A stretch of DNA of 64,000 nucleotides from DASPJR01 sp035628505 (GTDB lineage Bacteria > Planctomycetota > SZUA-567 > H5-PLA8): contig DASPJR010000210.1 of the NCBI GenBank assembly GCA_035628505.1, positions 1 to 64,000 of the forward strand. The letters run 5' to 3'. Position 1 is the stretch's first letter. Each line of letters opens with the position of its first letter. Position numbers and translations under genes: made by a program. Of this stretch, positions 52,622 through 59,866 are shown piece by piece. The notes under the pieces were generated by a model that worked only from the letters and a program-made list of their open reading frames with translations, was not told the DNA's origin and did no database searches.

Positions 52622-52636
52622 AATTAATGTATGACA
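52622..52636 (-). promoter_or_regulatory. TGTCATACATTAATT site upstream of the NHL gene
   Basis: On the minus strand this reads TGTCATACATTAATT, identical over 15 bases to plus-strand 7948-7962 in the TGTCAYACA array. It lies 51 bases before the NHL start and points toward it, as the other copy points toward the PSCyt2/PSD1 gene. It could be a promoter core or a shared operator. Confidence 0.4.
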
Positions 52637-52719
52637 TTTTTTATTTCAGCGCCAGTGCCGGTTTCAGGTGACTGGTTTGCGTCGGTATTGCTTGCCGCTG
52701 TTCGCCAGGAACAGCACTC

Positions 52720-53061
52720 GTGGAACGCTATCTGGTAAACGATCACAGCATGCCGCTACTTCACCGCCAGACTCAGATCCTGATGCTTTTGGCAGCGCTG
52801 CTCCTGGGACTGGCCAACATGACGCCCCGCGAGCCGGGGGTCCTGCGGCTGTGCGAGAGCTGCCCACTTTATGAATGCGGCTGGCCGGCGGTGAGTCTTA
52901 CGGTGGTGCCGCAACTGGTCCGGGTGGATCGCGGCTTCGGGCTGAACTTTATCGAGCAGTGGCAACCTATGGGCGCCGCAGCCAACGTGATGGTCTGCCT
53001 GCTCGCGCTGGCGGTGGTCGTGTGTGTCTCAGAATGGCTCTGCCGCAGAAACCACTCATGA
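52720..53061 (+). CDS. Small GWP-type membrane protein
   Basis: A 113-residue protein starting at GTG 52720, with AGGA 9 bases upstream; ATG 52750 lacks such a site. It has two membrane segments (about 19-33 and 86-103), Cys-rich CESCPLYECGWP between them, and VSEWLCRRN at the end. The order (membrane segment, CGWP/YGWP, A-x-N helix, EWLxR) is shared with the 94-residue protein at 39435. Function unknown. It overlaps the convergent aminotransferase gene by 6 bases at their 3' ends. Confidence 0.6.
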   Translation: MERYLVNDHSMPLLHRQTQILMLLAALLLGLANMTPREPGVLRLCESCPLYECGWPAVSLTVVPQLVRVDRGFGLNFIEQWQPMGAAANVMVCLLALAVVVCVSEWLCRRNHS

Positions 53062-54237
53062 CGCTGAAAGAAGACCGGCGAGACGCTGAATTCCGTCCTC
53101 GATTTGTTCACACTCCAGGTTTGAAAACGACACCCGAACGTAATTGAGCGGCCGCTGCGAGACAAAGAATGGTTCGCCGGGCTCAAATGCCACTCCGTTA
53201 TTCAGTGCCTTCTTCAGCAGCGACCCCGCAGAGATGTCTGCGGCCAGTTCCATCCAAACAGAGAATCCGCTGTCCGGCCGGGTCCATCTCAGGCTCGGTG
53301 GCAGGTGCCGCTCGCAGCTCGCAAGCACGCAGTCCCGCCGCTCTCGGTAATAATCGATGCAGCGTTCAACATGCCTGTTCAGAGACGTGCTCGACATGTA
53401 GTTCGAAAGCACCAGTTGAGTGAGGGTGCTGGTCTGTAGATCTGACGCCTGCTTGATCAGGATCAGTTCCTTGATCAGCGCTTCTGGTGCCGCGATCCAG
53501 CCTACGCGCAATCCTGGTGAAAGAATCTTGGAGAAGCTGCCTACAAAAAAATGCTGCCTGAATTCCGGCGCCAGCGCCCGAAGCGGAGTCTGCCGCGCGC
53601 CGTATTGCAACTCGCCGTACGCATCATCCTCCACGACGTAGGCATCCGATTGCTGCAGCAGTTCCAGCAGTTCGCGACGCTGCGGGTAAGTTAGGGAAAC
53701 GCCCGTTGGATTATGTCCCGTAGGTACCACGTAAAGCAGACGCGGCCGCGAGCGGGACAGCACGTCGCGCAGCTGTTGAAGATCGATTCCGTGCTCATTA
53801 CGCGTGAGAGGTTCAAACGCGGGCCGGTGCATCTCGAACGCTTGAATTGCGGGAACGTACGTGGGACTTTCAAGGACCACCGTGTCGCCGGCGCGAATCA
53901 GCAGCTTGGCTATCAGATCCAGGGCCTGCTGAGCGCCATGGGTTACGAGGACTTCCGTCGGCTTGGTCGGCATGCCACGCGCACTCATGCGCTGTGCGAT
54001 CTGCTCACGCAACGGCGCATAGCCCTCCGCCCAATAATATTGCAGGGCCTCGCTGGCGTGCTCGGCAATGACTTTCTGTAGCGCCTCGTTCAGATCCTCG
54101 GTCGGAAAGAGCGTCTCCGCGGGCAATCCTCCCGCGAAAGAGATTACGTTTTCCGTCGCGGCCTCTTTCAGCATCCGCTCGACAGCTGGCGGCTGCATGT
54201 GGGTAATCCATTTTTTCACGTCGGCTGGTGCAACCAT
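53056..54237 (-). CDS. PLP-dependent aminotransferase, 2-aminoadipate type
   Basis: A 393-residue class I/II aminotransferase. The cofactor Lys is K237 in GSFSKILSPGLRVGW; the Asn and Asp/Tyr that hold the cofactor are N176 (PTGHNPTG) and D205/Y207 (DDAYG). ISFAGGLPAETLFP and YYWAEGYAPLREQIA are typical of the LysN/AadN and MocR-aminotransferase family, which act on 2-aminoadipate and related amino acids. No DNA-binding domain precedes it, so it is a plain enzyme. It is monocistronic. Confidence 0.88.
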   Translation of the reverse strand: MVAPADVKKWITHMQPPAVERMLKEAATENVISFAGGLPAETLFPTEDLNEALQKVIAEHASEALQYYWAEGYAPLREQIAQRMSARGMPTKPTEVLVTHGAQQALDLIAKLLIRAGDTVVLESPTYVPAIQAFEMHRPAFEPLTRNEHGIDLQQLRDVLSRSRPRLLYVVPTGHNPTGVSLTYPQRRELLELLQQSDAYVVEDDAYGELQYGARQTPLRALAPEFRQHFFVGSFSKILSPGLRVGWIAAPEALIKELILIKQASDLQTSTLTQLVLSNYMSSTSLNRHVERCIDYYRERRDCVLASCERHLPPSLRWTRPDSGFSVWMELAADISAGSLLKKALNNGVAFEPGEPFFVSQRPLNYVRVSFSNLECEQIEDGIQRLAGLLSAS

Positions 54238-54300
54238 ATGAGCCCAACTCCTGCATCAGGAGTGGCACAAACTGCACGCCATGGCTGCGTGAACGTGTGG

Positions 54301-55812
54301 TTAGCGGTCTTCGACCGTGACATAGCCATCTAACGGCGTATAAACGGCGGCAGCACCAGAGACGGCAGTGGTAGTGCGTTTGAATTCTTCGAGAGTGGTG
54401 AACTTCTGAATAGCCGTAATGCCTGCATGTTTGAGTTCTGTAAGGATAGCTCCCTCATAAAGACCCGCACGGTCCGCCGAGCTTGACTTCTTTACGCGGA
54501 TAACTTCAATGCGGCCACCGCGCTTTTTGCCCTCATCGGCGCTCAATTCGCGCACCTGCATTCCACGCCACGAGTAGACATTTTTGCCCTTGGCGCCGAT
54601 TCCCTTTTCTGCGCCGGCAACATCTTCTTCCAGGTCAATGTCGCCGCCTTCCCGCACGATGCCCAGCGTGCTCGCTCGGACCACCTCTGAATACCGTTTT
54701 GAAATGCGGACATTCAGATCCGCCAGACGGCCGAGACGATCGAGCACCTTGACTTTCACCGTCCGTCCCACTGGCGTCTCGTTCACGGCGCCCATGAGTT
54801 CCTGTGAATTGGCGATGCGCGCACCGTCAAAATCAAGGATCACCATGCCCTGCTCCATTCCGGCGCGGTCTGCCGGCGTGTTGGGAATGACGCCTTCGAT
54901 AAGCACTCCTTTGTTCTCGGGAACTTTGAACTCTTTCTGACCGGGCCGCAGGTCGCCCAGACGGACGCCGAGCCAGCCATATTCGATCTCACGCCCACTT
55001 TTCAGATATGCCAGGCGCTTCTGCAGATGATTACTGGGGATCGCAAAGCCGAAACCCTGCGAAATGCCGGTCTTGGAAAAGATCATCGTGTTGATGCCGA
55101 TGAGCTTGCCGCGCATGTCGAAGAGCGGACCTCCCGAGTTTCCTGGATTGATCGCCGCGTCAGTCTGAATCAAATTTCCGTAGAACACGTCATTCGAAAA
55201 ATTGTTCGACGGCATGCTGCGCCCGCGCGCGCTCACCACCCCGACAGTAAGCGTGTTGGAAAGCCCGAACGGGTTTCCTACAGCGACGGCCCATTGTCCC
55301 ACGGCGACTTTGTCTGAATCAGCCAGCGCAGCGGTCGGCAGATCGGCCGGAATGTCCTCGCCGCTCAGCTTGATCATGGCCAAATCGCTGCGCGCGTCCG
55401 ATCCGCACAGTTCTGCATTGAAGACGCGCCCGTCAGCAAGCTTCACACGGATGCGCTCGGCGCTGCGAACCACGTGTTCATTTGTCACGATGTAACCGGC
55501 CGGATCAACGATGACGCCCGAGCCCTCAAACTGCGGTTCCGGTGGCAGATTCATCTGCTCACCCATGCGGCGCAGTTCTTCCATCCAATTGCCCCGCTTG
55601 ATGCTGACCGAAAGACTGACGACAGCGGGCGCCACGCGCTGAGCAAGCTTGGCAAAGCCGCGTTCGAGGCGCACGGCCAATTCAATGTCGGGATCGGGAT
55701 CAGGAGATTCGGCAGCCTGGACCGCAAAGGGCAGCAGCGCCAAAGCGAACAGGGCAGGCACCGGATACATCCGGGCACGCAACACGCAGGAACGATTGCG
55801 AAGCTCAGCCAT
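54301..55812 (-). CDS. HtrA/DegP-like serine protease with two PDZ domains
   Basis: A 503-residue exported protease from ATG 55812 (AAGAGAG upstream). Signal peptide to about residue 34 (PFAVQAAE). The trypsin-like domain has H113 in TNEHVV, D143 in RSDLAMI and S226 in NPGNSGGPL, so the triad is intact. Two PDZ regions follow (about 280-370 and 400-495), the first with NTPADRAGMEQGMVI. It degrades or chaperones misfolded proteins in the envelope. Downstream of recA, but separate, with 54 bases between them. Confidence 0.92.
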   Translation of the reverse strand: MAELRNRSCVLRARMYPVPALFALALLPFAVQAAESPDPDPDIELAVRLERGFAKLAQRVAPAVVSLSVSIKRGNWMEELRRMGEQMNLPPEPQFEGSGVIVDPAGYIVTNEHVVRSAERIRVKLADGRVFNAELCGSDARSDLAMIKLSGEDIPADLPTAALADSDKVAVGQWAVAVGNPFGLSNTLTVGVVSARGRSMPSNNFSNDVFYGNLIQTDAAINPGNSGGPLFDMRGKLIGINTMIFSKTGISQGFGFAIPSNHLQKRLAYLKSGREIEYGWLGVRLGDLRPGQKEFKVPENKGVLIEGVIPNTPADRAGMEQGMVILDFDGARIANSQELMGAVNETPVGRTVKVKVLDRLGRLADLNVRISKRYSEVVRASTLGIVREGGDIDLEEDVAGAEKGIGAKGKNVYSWRGMQVRELSADEGKKRGGRIEVIRVKKSSSADRAGLYEGAILTELKHAGITAIQKFTTLEEFKRTTTAVSGAAAVYTPLDGYVTVEDR

Positions 55813-55866
55813 GTGAAACTCTCTTAACACAATCTACGCCATGACTGAGGCAAACAGCAATAGAAT

Positions 55867-56967
55867 TTAGGCTTCGGCCGCGGCTGCCGCGCCGCCTTCA
55901 GGGCCGGCTTTCAGGACTGTCTCGGCGAGTTCATCCTGCTTGGCCATAATCTTCTCATGAATTTCTTTCGCGATGGCGGCATTTTCTTTCAGGAACTTGC
56001 GGGCGTTCTCGCGGCCCTGCCCCAGTCGCGTACCATTGTAGCCCAGCCAGGAGCCCGATTTTTCTACGATGCCGCTGAGAATACCCATGTCGAGCAGCGA
56101 GCCTTCCCAGGAGATGCCCTGGTCGAACATGATTTCGAACTCAGCCTGCTTGAACGGCGGTGCGACCTTGTTCTTCACGACCTTCGCCTTGCACGCCGCG
56201 CCGATGGCGGTCTCGCCTTCTTTCAGCGTGCCGATTCGCCGCACATCGATGCGCACCGACGCATAGAACTTTAACGCGCGACCGCCGGGCGTCGTCTCGG
56301 GCGAGCCGTACATCACGCCGATCTTTTCGCGGATCTGATTGATAAAGATGACGATCGTCTTCGAGCGTGCAATCGCGCCGGTGAGCTTGCGCAGCGCCTG
56401 GGACATCAGGCGTGCCTGCAGGCCCACGTGCGAGTCGCCCATTTCGCCTTCAATTTCAGCTTTCGGAACGAGCGCGGCAACCGAGTCCACCACGACGATG
56501 TCCACCGCTGCCGAGCGCACCAGTTGTTCGCAGATTTCCAGCGCCTGTTCGCCGGTGTCAGGCTGGCTGACCAGGAGTTCATCCAGCCGCACGCCGAGCT
56601 TCTTCATGTAAACGGGATCGAGCGCGTGTTCGGCGTCGATGTACGCGGCCACGCCGCCCTCTCGCTGCGCATTGGAGACGACCGTCAGCGCCAGCGTCGT
56701 TTTGCCGCTGGATTCAGGTCCGAAAATCTCGATCACGCGTCCGCGCGGAATGCCGCCGACGCCCAAGGCGATGTCCAGCGCGAGCGTGCCGGTGGAGATC
56801 GAGGGAACCTGGCGCGCGCCGTCGCCGGTAAGCTTCTGGATCGAGCCGCTTCCGAACTGCCGCTCAATCAAATCCAGAGCCCGCTTCAGTGCTTCGCTCT
56901 TGCGCGCCTTCTCAAGATCGGCTTCTTTTTTCGGTGCCTTTGATTCGTCTTTACTCGCCTTGGCCAT
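55867..56967 (-). CDS. recA: RecA recombinase
   Basis: A 366-residue RecA. A lysine-rich N-terminal helix is followed by the Walker A loop GPESSGKT (83-90), Walker B VDIVVVDSVAAL, and the DNA-binding loops near GEMGDSHVGLQARLMSQALRKL and FINQIREKIGVMYG. The Ala-rich C-terminus (GGAAAAAEA) is short. It drives homologous recombination and, where an SOS system exists, LexA self-cleavage. AAGGAG lies 6 bases before ATG 56967. An inverted repeat overlaps the likely -10 element, so it may be repressor-controlled. Confidence 0.96.
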   Translation of the reverse strand: MAKASKDESKAPKKEADLEKARKSEALKRALDLIERQFGSGSIQKLTGDGARQVPSISTGTLALDIALGVGGIPRGRVIEIFGPESSGKTTLALTVVSNAQREGGVAAYIDAEHALDPVYMKKLGVRLDELLVSQPDTGEQALEICEQLVRSAAVDIVVVDSVAALVPKAEIEGEMGDSHVGLQARLMSQALRKLTGAIARSKTIVIFINQIREKIGVMYGSPETTPGGRALKFYASVRIDVRRIGTLKEGETAIGAACKAKVVKNKVAPPFKQAEFEIMFDQGISWEGSLLDMGILSGIVEKSGSWLGYNGTRLGQGRENARKFLKENAAIAKEIHEKIMAKQDELAETVLKAGPEGGAAAAAEA

Positions 56968-56978
56968 GGCTGCTCCTT

Positions 56979-57003
56979 AGGTTGAATTTCGCCCATTCAA
57001 CCT
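56979..57003 (-). promoter_or_regulatory. Inverted repeat at the recA promoter
   Basis: AGGTTGAAT (56979-56987) and ATTCAACCT (56995-57003) are perfect 9-bp arms with a 7-base centre. It overlaps the likely -10 (TAGGTT on the minus strand, 57004-56999) and ends just upstream of the ribosome site. A damage-response operator is a reasonable reading; it does not look like the well-known LexA boxes of other phyla. Confidence 0.5.
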
Positions 57004-57027
57004 ATTCTAATAAATTCCTAACGGCAA
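56999..57027 (-). promoter_or_regulatory. Candidate recA promoter
   Basis: On the minus strand, TTGCCG (57027-57022) is followed after 17 bases by TAGGTT (57004-56999). Further upstream a TTAGGAATT unit is repeated once, 13 bases apart. A moderate sigma70-type match. Confidence 0.4.
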
Positions 57028-57082
57028 TTCCTAATTGAGCTTAATTTTTGACCCAACTACGCGGTTTGTTATTACAGAATCT

Positions 57083-58150
57083 TTAGAGCTTCACACCTTT
57101 CCACCACCGCGCCCATTCTTCTTCGCTCGCTTCCCACTTGGGAGCGCCGCTTGGAAGCAGCTTCTTTAGAAGGTCGCGCGGCAGAATCTGCAAATCCCCG
57201 TTGTCAGAGAAAAGCAGCGGGATCAGCGCTTCGATGAGCTGGCGGCGGTCTTCGAGAGTCCAGACGGACTTGGAACTTTTCAGATCGCCGGCCGTGTTCG
57301 CCAGCCGCGTGCGATCGCGTGAAAGATCGATCAGCAGCGGCTCGACTTTCTCAGCGCCATAGCGCTCGCGGTAAACTTCCAGCAGGAACAGCGCGTTAAA
57401 TGGACCACCGGCGACTGACGCATAGCCTTCAAGACGCAGCACGTTCTGCGCCGCCAGGCGGATGCCGTCGACGGGATCCACTGGCTGCTCACGATCACGA
57501 CGGGTGAGGTAATCCGGCGGAAGCTGCGGCGGGGCGGTGATCACGCGCGTCAAAGCGCGCTCGGCGTCTCGGTGCGCTTCATACAGGATGGACGCCGCAA
57601 AGGGACTGTTCGGCACCACCAGGGCCTGCATCAAATCGACGCGAACCTGTATGTCAAACGGCTCGGTGTACGATGCGGCGATGAATGGATACGCCATGCG
57701 CCCATAGTCCTGCAGCGAACGAATGATTTTCCGGCGCGAGGTGTCGTTGCTGTCCGCGAAATTGCGCACCAGCCGGAAGAGTTCCTGGCGCTCGTTCTTG
57801 TCCGGCTCGGGAACGGTAAAGCGTTCCGAGCGCGCAGCGACCAGGAACGGAATGTCGGGCTTGCGCGGCTCGGGAAAGAGCGGCTTCTCGGCGCGCGCTT
57901 GCGGATCCCCGCGATCCTTGTCGCCGCCGTCCGCGCGCTTGCCGTCGGCATTCAGGCGCACCAGCGAAGCGATATCCCTGGATGGAATCTGCACGACACC
58001 GTACTTCGAGCGCAGCTTGACGACTTCCTTCTCGGTGCCGAGGTACTCGCCCTGGACGGTCTGGCCATCAAGTGTTTTGACTTGGAATTCGGCGGAGAAC
58101 GCGCAGGCGGCGAGAAGAGAAGCCGAAAGTATTGCAGCCCGGCAGATCAT
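57083..58150 (-). CDS. Exported protein with helical-repeat-like C-terminus
   Basis: A 355-residue exported protein: signal peptide 1-19 (MICRAAILSASLLAACAFSA), then a small beta region (LDGQTVQGEYLGTEKEVVKLRSKYGVVQIP) of the kind found in planctomycete exported proteins. A charged linker follows, then an alpha-rich part with repeated helices resembling HEAT/armadillo repeats (about 130-350). The function is unknown. Its start overlaps the stop of the Uma2 gene (ATGA at 58147-58150), so the two are likely coupled. Confidence 0.65.
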   Translation of the reverse strand: MICRAAILSASLLAACAFSAEFQVKTLDGQTVQGEYLGTEKEVVKLRSKYGVVQIPSRDIASLVRLNADGKRADGGDKDRGDPQARAEKPLFPEPRKPDIPFLVAARSERFTVPEPDKNERQELFRLVRNFADSNDTSRRKIIRSLQDYGRMAYPFIAASYTEPFDIQVRVDLMQALVVPNSPFAASILYEAHRDAERALTRVITAPPQLPPDYLTRRDREQPVDPVDGIRLAAQNVLRLEGYASVAGGPFNALFLLEVYRERYGAEKVEPLLIDLSRDRTRLANTAGDLKSSKSVWTLEDRRQLIEALIPLLFSDNGDLQILPRDLLKKLLPSGAPKWEASEEEWARWWKGVKL

Positions 58151-58782
58151 AGCTTGATGCCCATTTCTTTAAGCAGCTTGAAAACATTCGGCAGTGGATC
58201 AGACCACAACCATTCAGGCCGCAGGTAAAAGCCGGGAACTACTTTGGATTCGAACTTTCCGGCTTTCTCAACGAGACGAACGTAGTGCCTGTTCCTGGCG
58301 AGCGCATAAACTTCCAGATTTCCAGCAAGCGGATCAATGATCCAGTATTCACGCACGCCAGCCGCTTCGTATTCACTGAGCTTTTCACGGTAGTCGCGGA
58401 GCCGGCTGTCCGGAGAAACCACTTCGATGATCAGATCCGGCGCGCCGTCGATGTAGGTCTCACGAATAATATCGCTTTGCCTTTCAGAGACGAAAATTAC
58501 ATCAGGCTGGCGGCGCCTGCGCTGACCAGGCAACCGCAACTGAATGGATTCAAAAAAGACTCTTCCTGGCACGCGCTCTGATGCGAACGCATCAATCAAC
58601 TTGTAGAAGAATCCGGCAATTTGGTTGTGGTACGTATTATCTGGCGCGATGAGGATAACTTCTCCGTCCACCCATTCGGCGCGGGTTTCCTCATCGCACC
58701 ATTCCACAAACTCTTTTTCCGTGAGCTTGCGGCCCGGATGGGGCTTGCCGATTGGTTCAATACTGGCGGCTTTGCGGACCAT
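58147..58782 (-). CDS. Uma2-family (DUF820) nuclease-like protein
   Basis: A 211-residue protein from ATG 58782; the open frame upstream to 58920 lies over the kinase gene and lacks family sequence. The restriction-endonuclease-like core shows YHNQIAGFFYKL, QPDVIFV (catalytic Asp region), DLIIEVVSPDSRLRDYREKLSEYEAAGVREYWIID (PD-ExK-like Glu and Lys). Uma2 proteins are abundant in planctomycetes and cyanobacteria, of uncertain biological role. Coupled to the downstream exported helical protein. Confidence 0.85.
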   Translation of the reverse strand: MVRKAASIEPIGKPHPGRKLTEKEFVEWCDEETRAEWVDGEVILIAPDNTYHNQIAGFFYKLIDAFASERVPGRVFFESIQLRLPGQRRRRQPDVIFVSERQSDIIRETYIDGAPDLIIEVVSPDSRLRDYREKLSEYEAAGVREYWIIDPLAGNLEVYALARNRHYVRLVEKAGKFESKVVPGFYLRPEWLWSDPLPNVFKLLKEMGIKL

Positions 58783-58804
58783 AAACGCTGCTCCCGCGCA
58801 GATT

Positions 58805-59713
58805 CTACGCCGGAATATGGACCATTTCCAGAAGTTCACGGAAGCGCTGATCGATCTGCTGGCGGCTTGTGCGCTGCAGGCAGTCGAGCGAAAAATCCTG
58901 GCAGGTGTAGCTCGCCACAACCGAGCCGTATGCCACGGCGCGGCGCAGCGTGTCGCGGTTCACGGTTCCCGTCGACGCCAGGTAACCCATGATCCCGCCG
59001 GCAAACGTGTCGCCTGCGCCGGTCGGATCGACAACCTGCTCCAGCGGGTGCGCAGGGATCGAGAAGTTGCCTTCGTTGGAAACCACGAGCGCGCCGTGCT
59101 CGCCTTTCTTGATGATGACCGTCTTTGGGCCTTTTTTCTGAAGCGCTTTTCCTGCGGGCAGCAGTTCGCGCTGATCGGTGTAGAGGCGCGCTTCGCTGTC
59201 ATTGATAACGAGGGCGTCAATCTTGCCGAGCAGAGTATCCAGATCTTCGCGAGCGGTTTCAATCCAGAGATTCATCGTATCGGCGGCAACGAACTTCGGG
59301 CGCTTCTTCATCTGCGTGAGCACCTGAAGCTGCTGCGCGGGGACGGTGTTTGCAAGGAACAGAAAATCGGTGTTCTGAAAAGCGGGCGGAACTTTAGGGT
59401 TAAAGTGGCCGAAGACGTTGAGATGAACTTCCAGCGTGTCGCGATCGTTCATGTTCTCGTGGTACTTGCCCGTCCAGCGGAAGGTCTTGCCATCGGCAAC
59501 TTCGAGGCCGCTCAGATCAATTTCGCGGCTGGCGAGGAGCGCCCGGTATTCAGGCGGAAAATCCTTTCCGACCACTCCGACAAGCTGAACGTTCGTGAAG
59601 TAGCTCGCAGCGTACGAGAAGTAAACGGCCGACCCGCCAAGGATGCTTTCGCGGCGCGCCGCCGGAGTTTCCACCGTATCAATACCGATCGAACCAACAC
59701 ACAGAAGACTCAT
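58805..59713 (-). CDS. PfkB-family sugar kinase
   Basis: A 302-residue ribokinase-like enzyme from ATG 59713, preceded by AAGGAAAA. MSLLCVGSIGIDT and GGSAVYFSYAASYF form the substrate side; DPTGAGDTFAGG holds the catalytic Asp and the anion hole. It phosphorylates a sugar, nucleoside or related hydroxyl compound using ATP. Length and motifs are typical. The Uma2 gene starts 22 bases downstream, so co-transcription is possible. The upstream space holds the inverted repeat at 59756-59821. Confidence 0.88.
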   Translation of the reverse strand: MSLLCVGSIGIDTVETPAARRESILGGSAVYFSYAASYFTNVQLVGVVGKDFPPEYRALLASREIDLSGLEVADGKTFRWTGKYHENMNDRDTLEVHLNVFGHFNPKVPPAFQNTDFLFLANTVPAQQLQVLTQMKKRPKFVAADTMNLWIETAREDLDTLLGKIDALVINDSEARLYTDQRELLPAGKALQKKGPKTVIIKKGEHGALVVSNEGNFSIPAHPLEQVVDPTGAGDTFAGGIMGYLASTGTVNRDTLRRAVAYGSVVASYTCQDFSLDCLQRTSRQQIDQRFRELLEMVHIPA

Positions 59714-59755
59714 TCGTTTTCCTTTCCAGGTTTCTTCAACTCTGCTGTCATTTGT

Positions 59756-59821
59756 AACCACGAAGCTCACGAAGAACACGACGGATTTTCCGTCTTCGTG
59801 GTCTACGTGAGCTTCGTGGTT
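59756..59821. repeat. AACCACGAAGCTCACG inverted repeat
   Basis: AACCACGAAGCTCACG (59756-59771) and CGTGAGCTTCGTGGTT (59806-59821) are perfect 16-base arms, with further partial pairing inside (GAAGAACACGAC against GTCTTCGTGGTC). It lies between the Ser/Thr kinase stop and the PfkB start and belongs to the same style of repeat as the CACGGAG islands. Confidence 0.75.
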
Positions 59822-59866
59822 TAACTGTGTTCACTGCGTCTCCGCGCTTCCGCGGTGAGACGGCGT

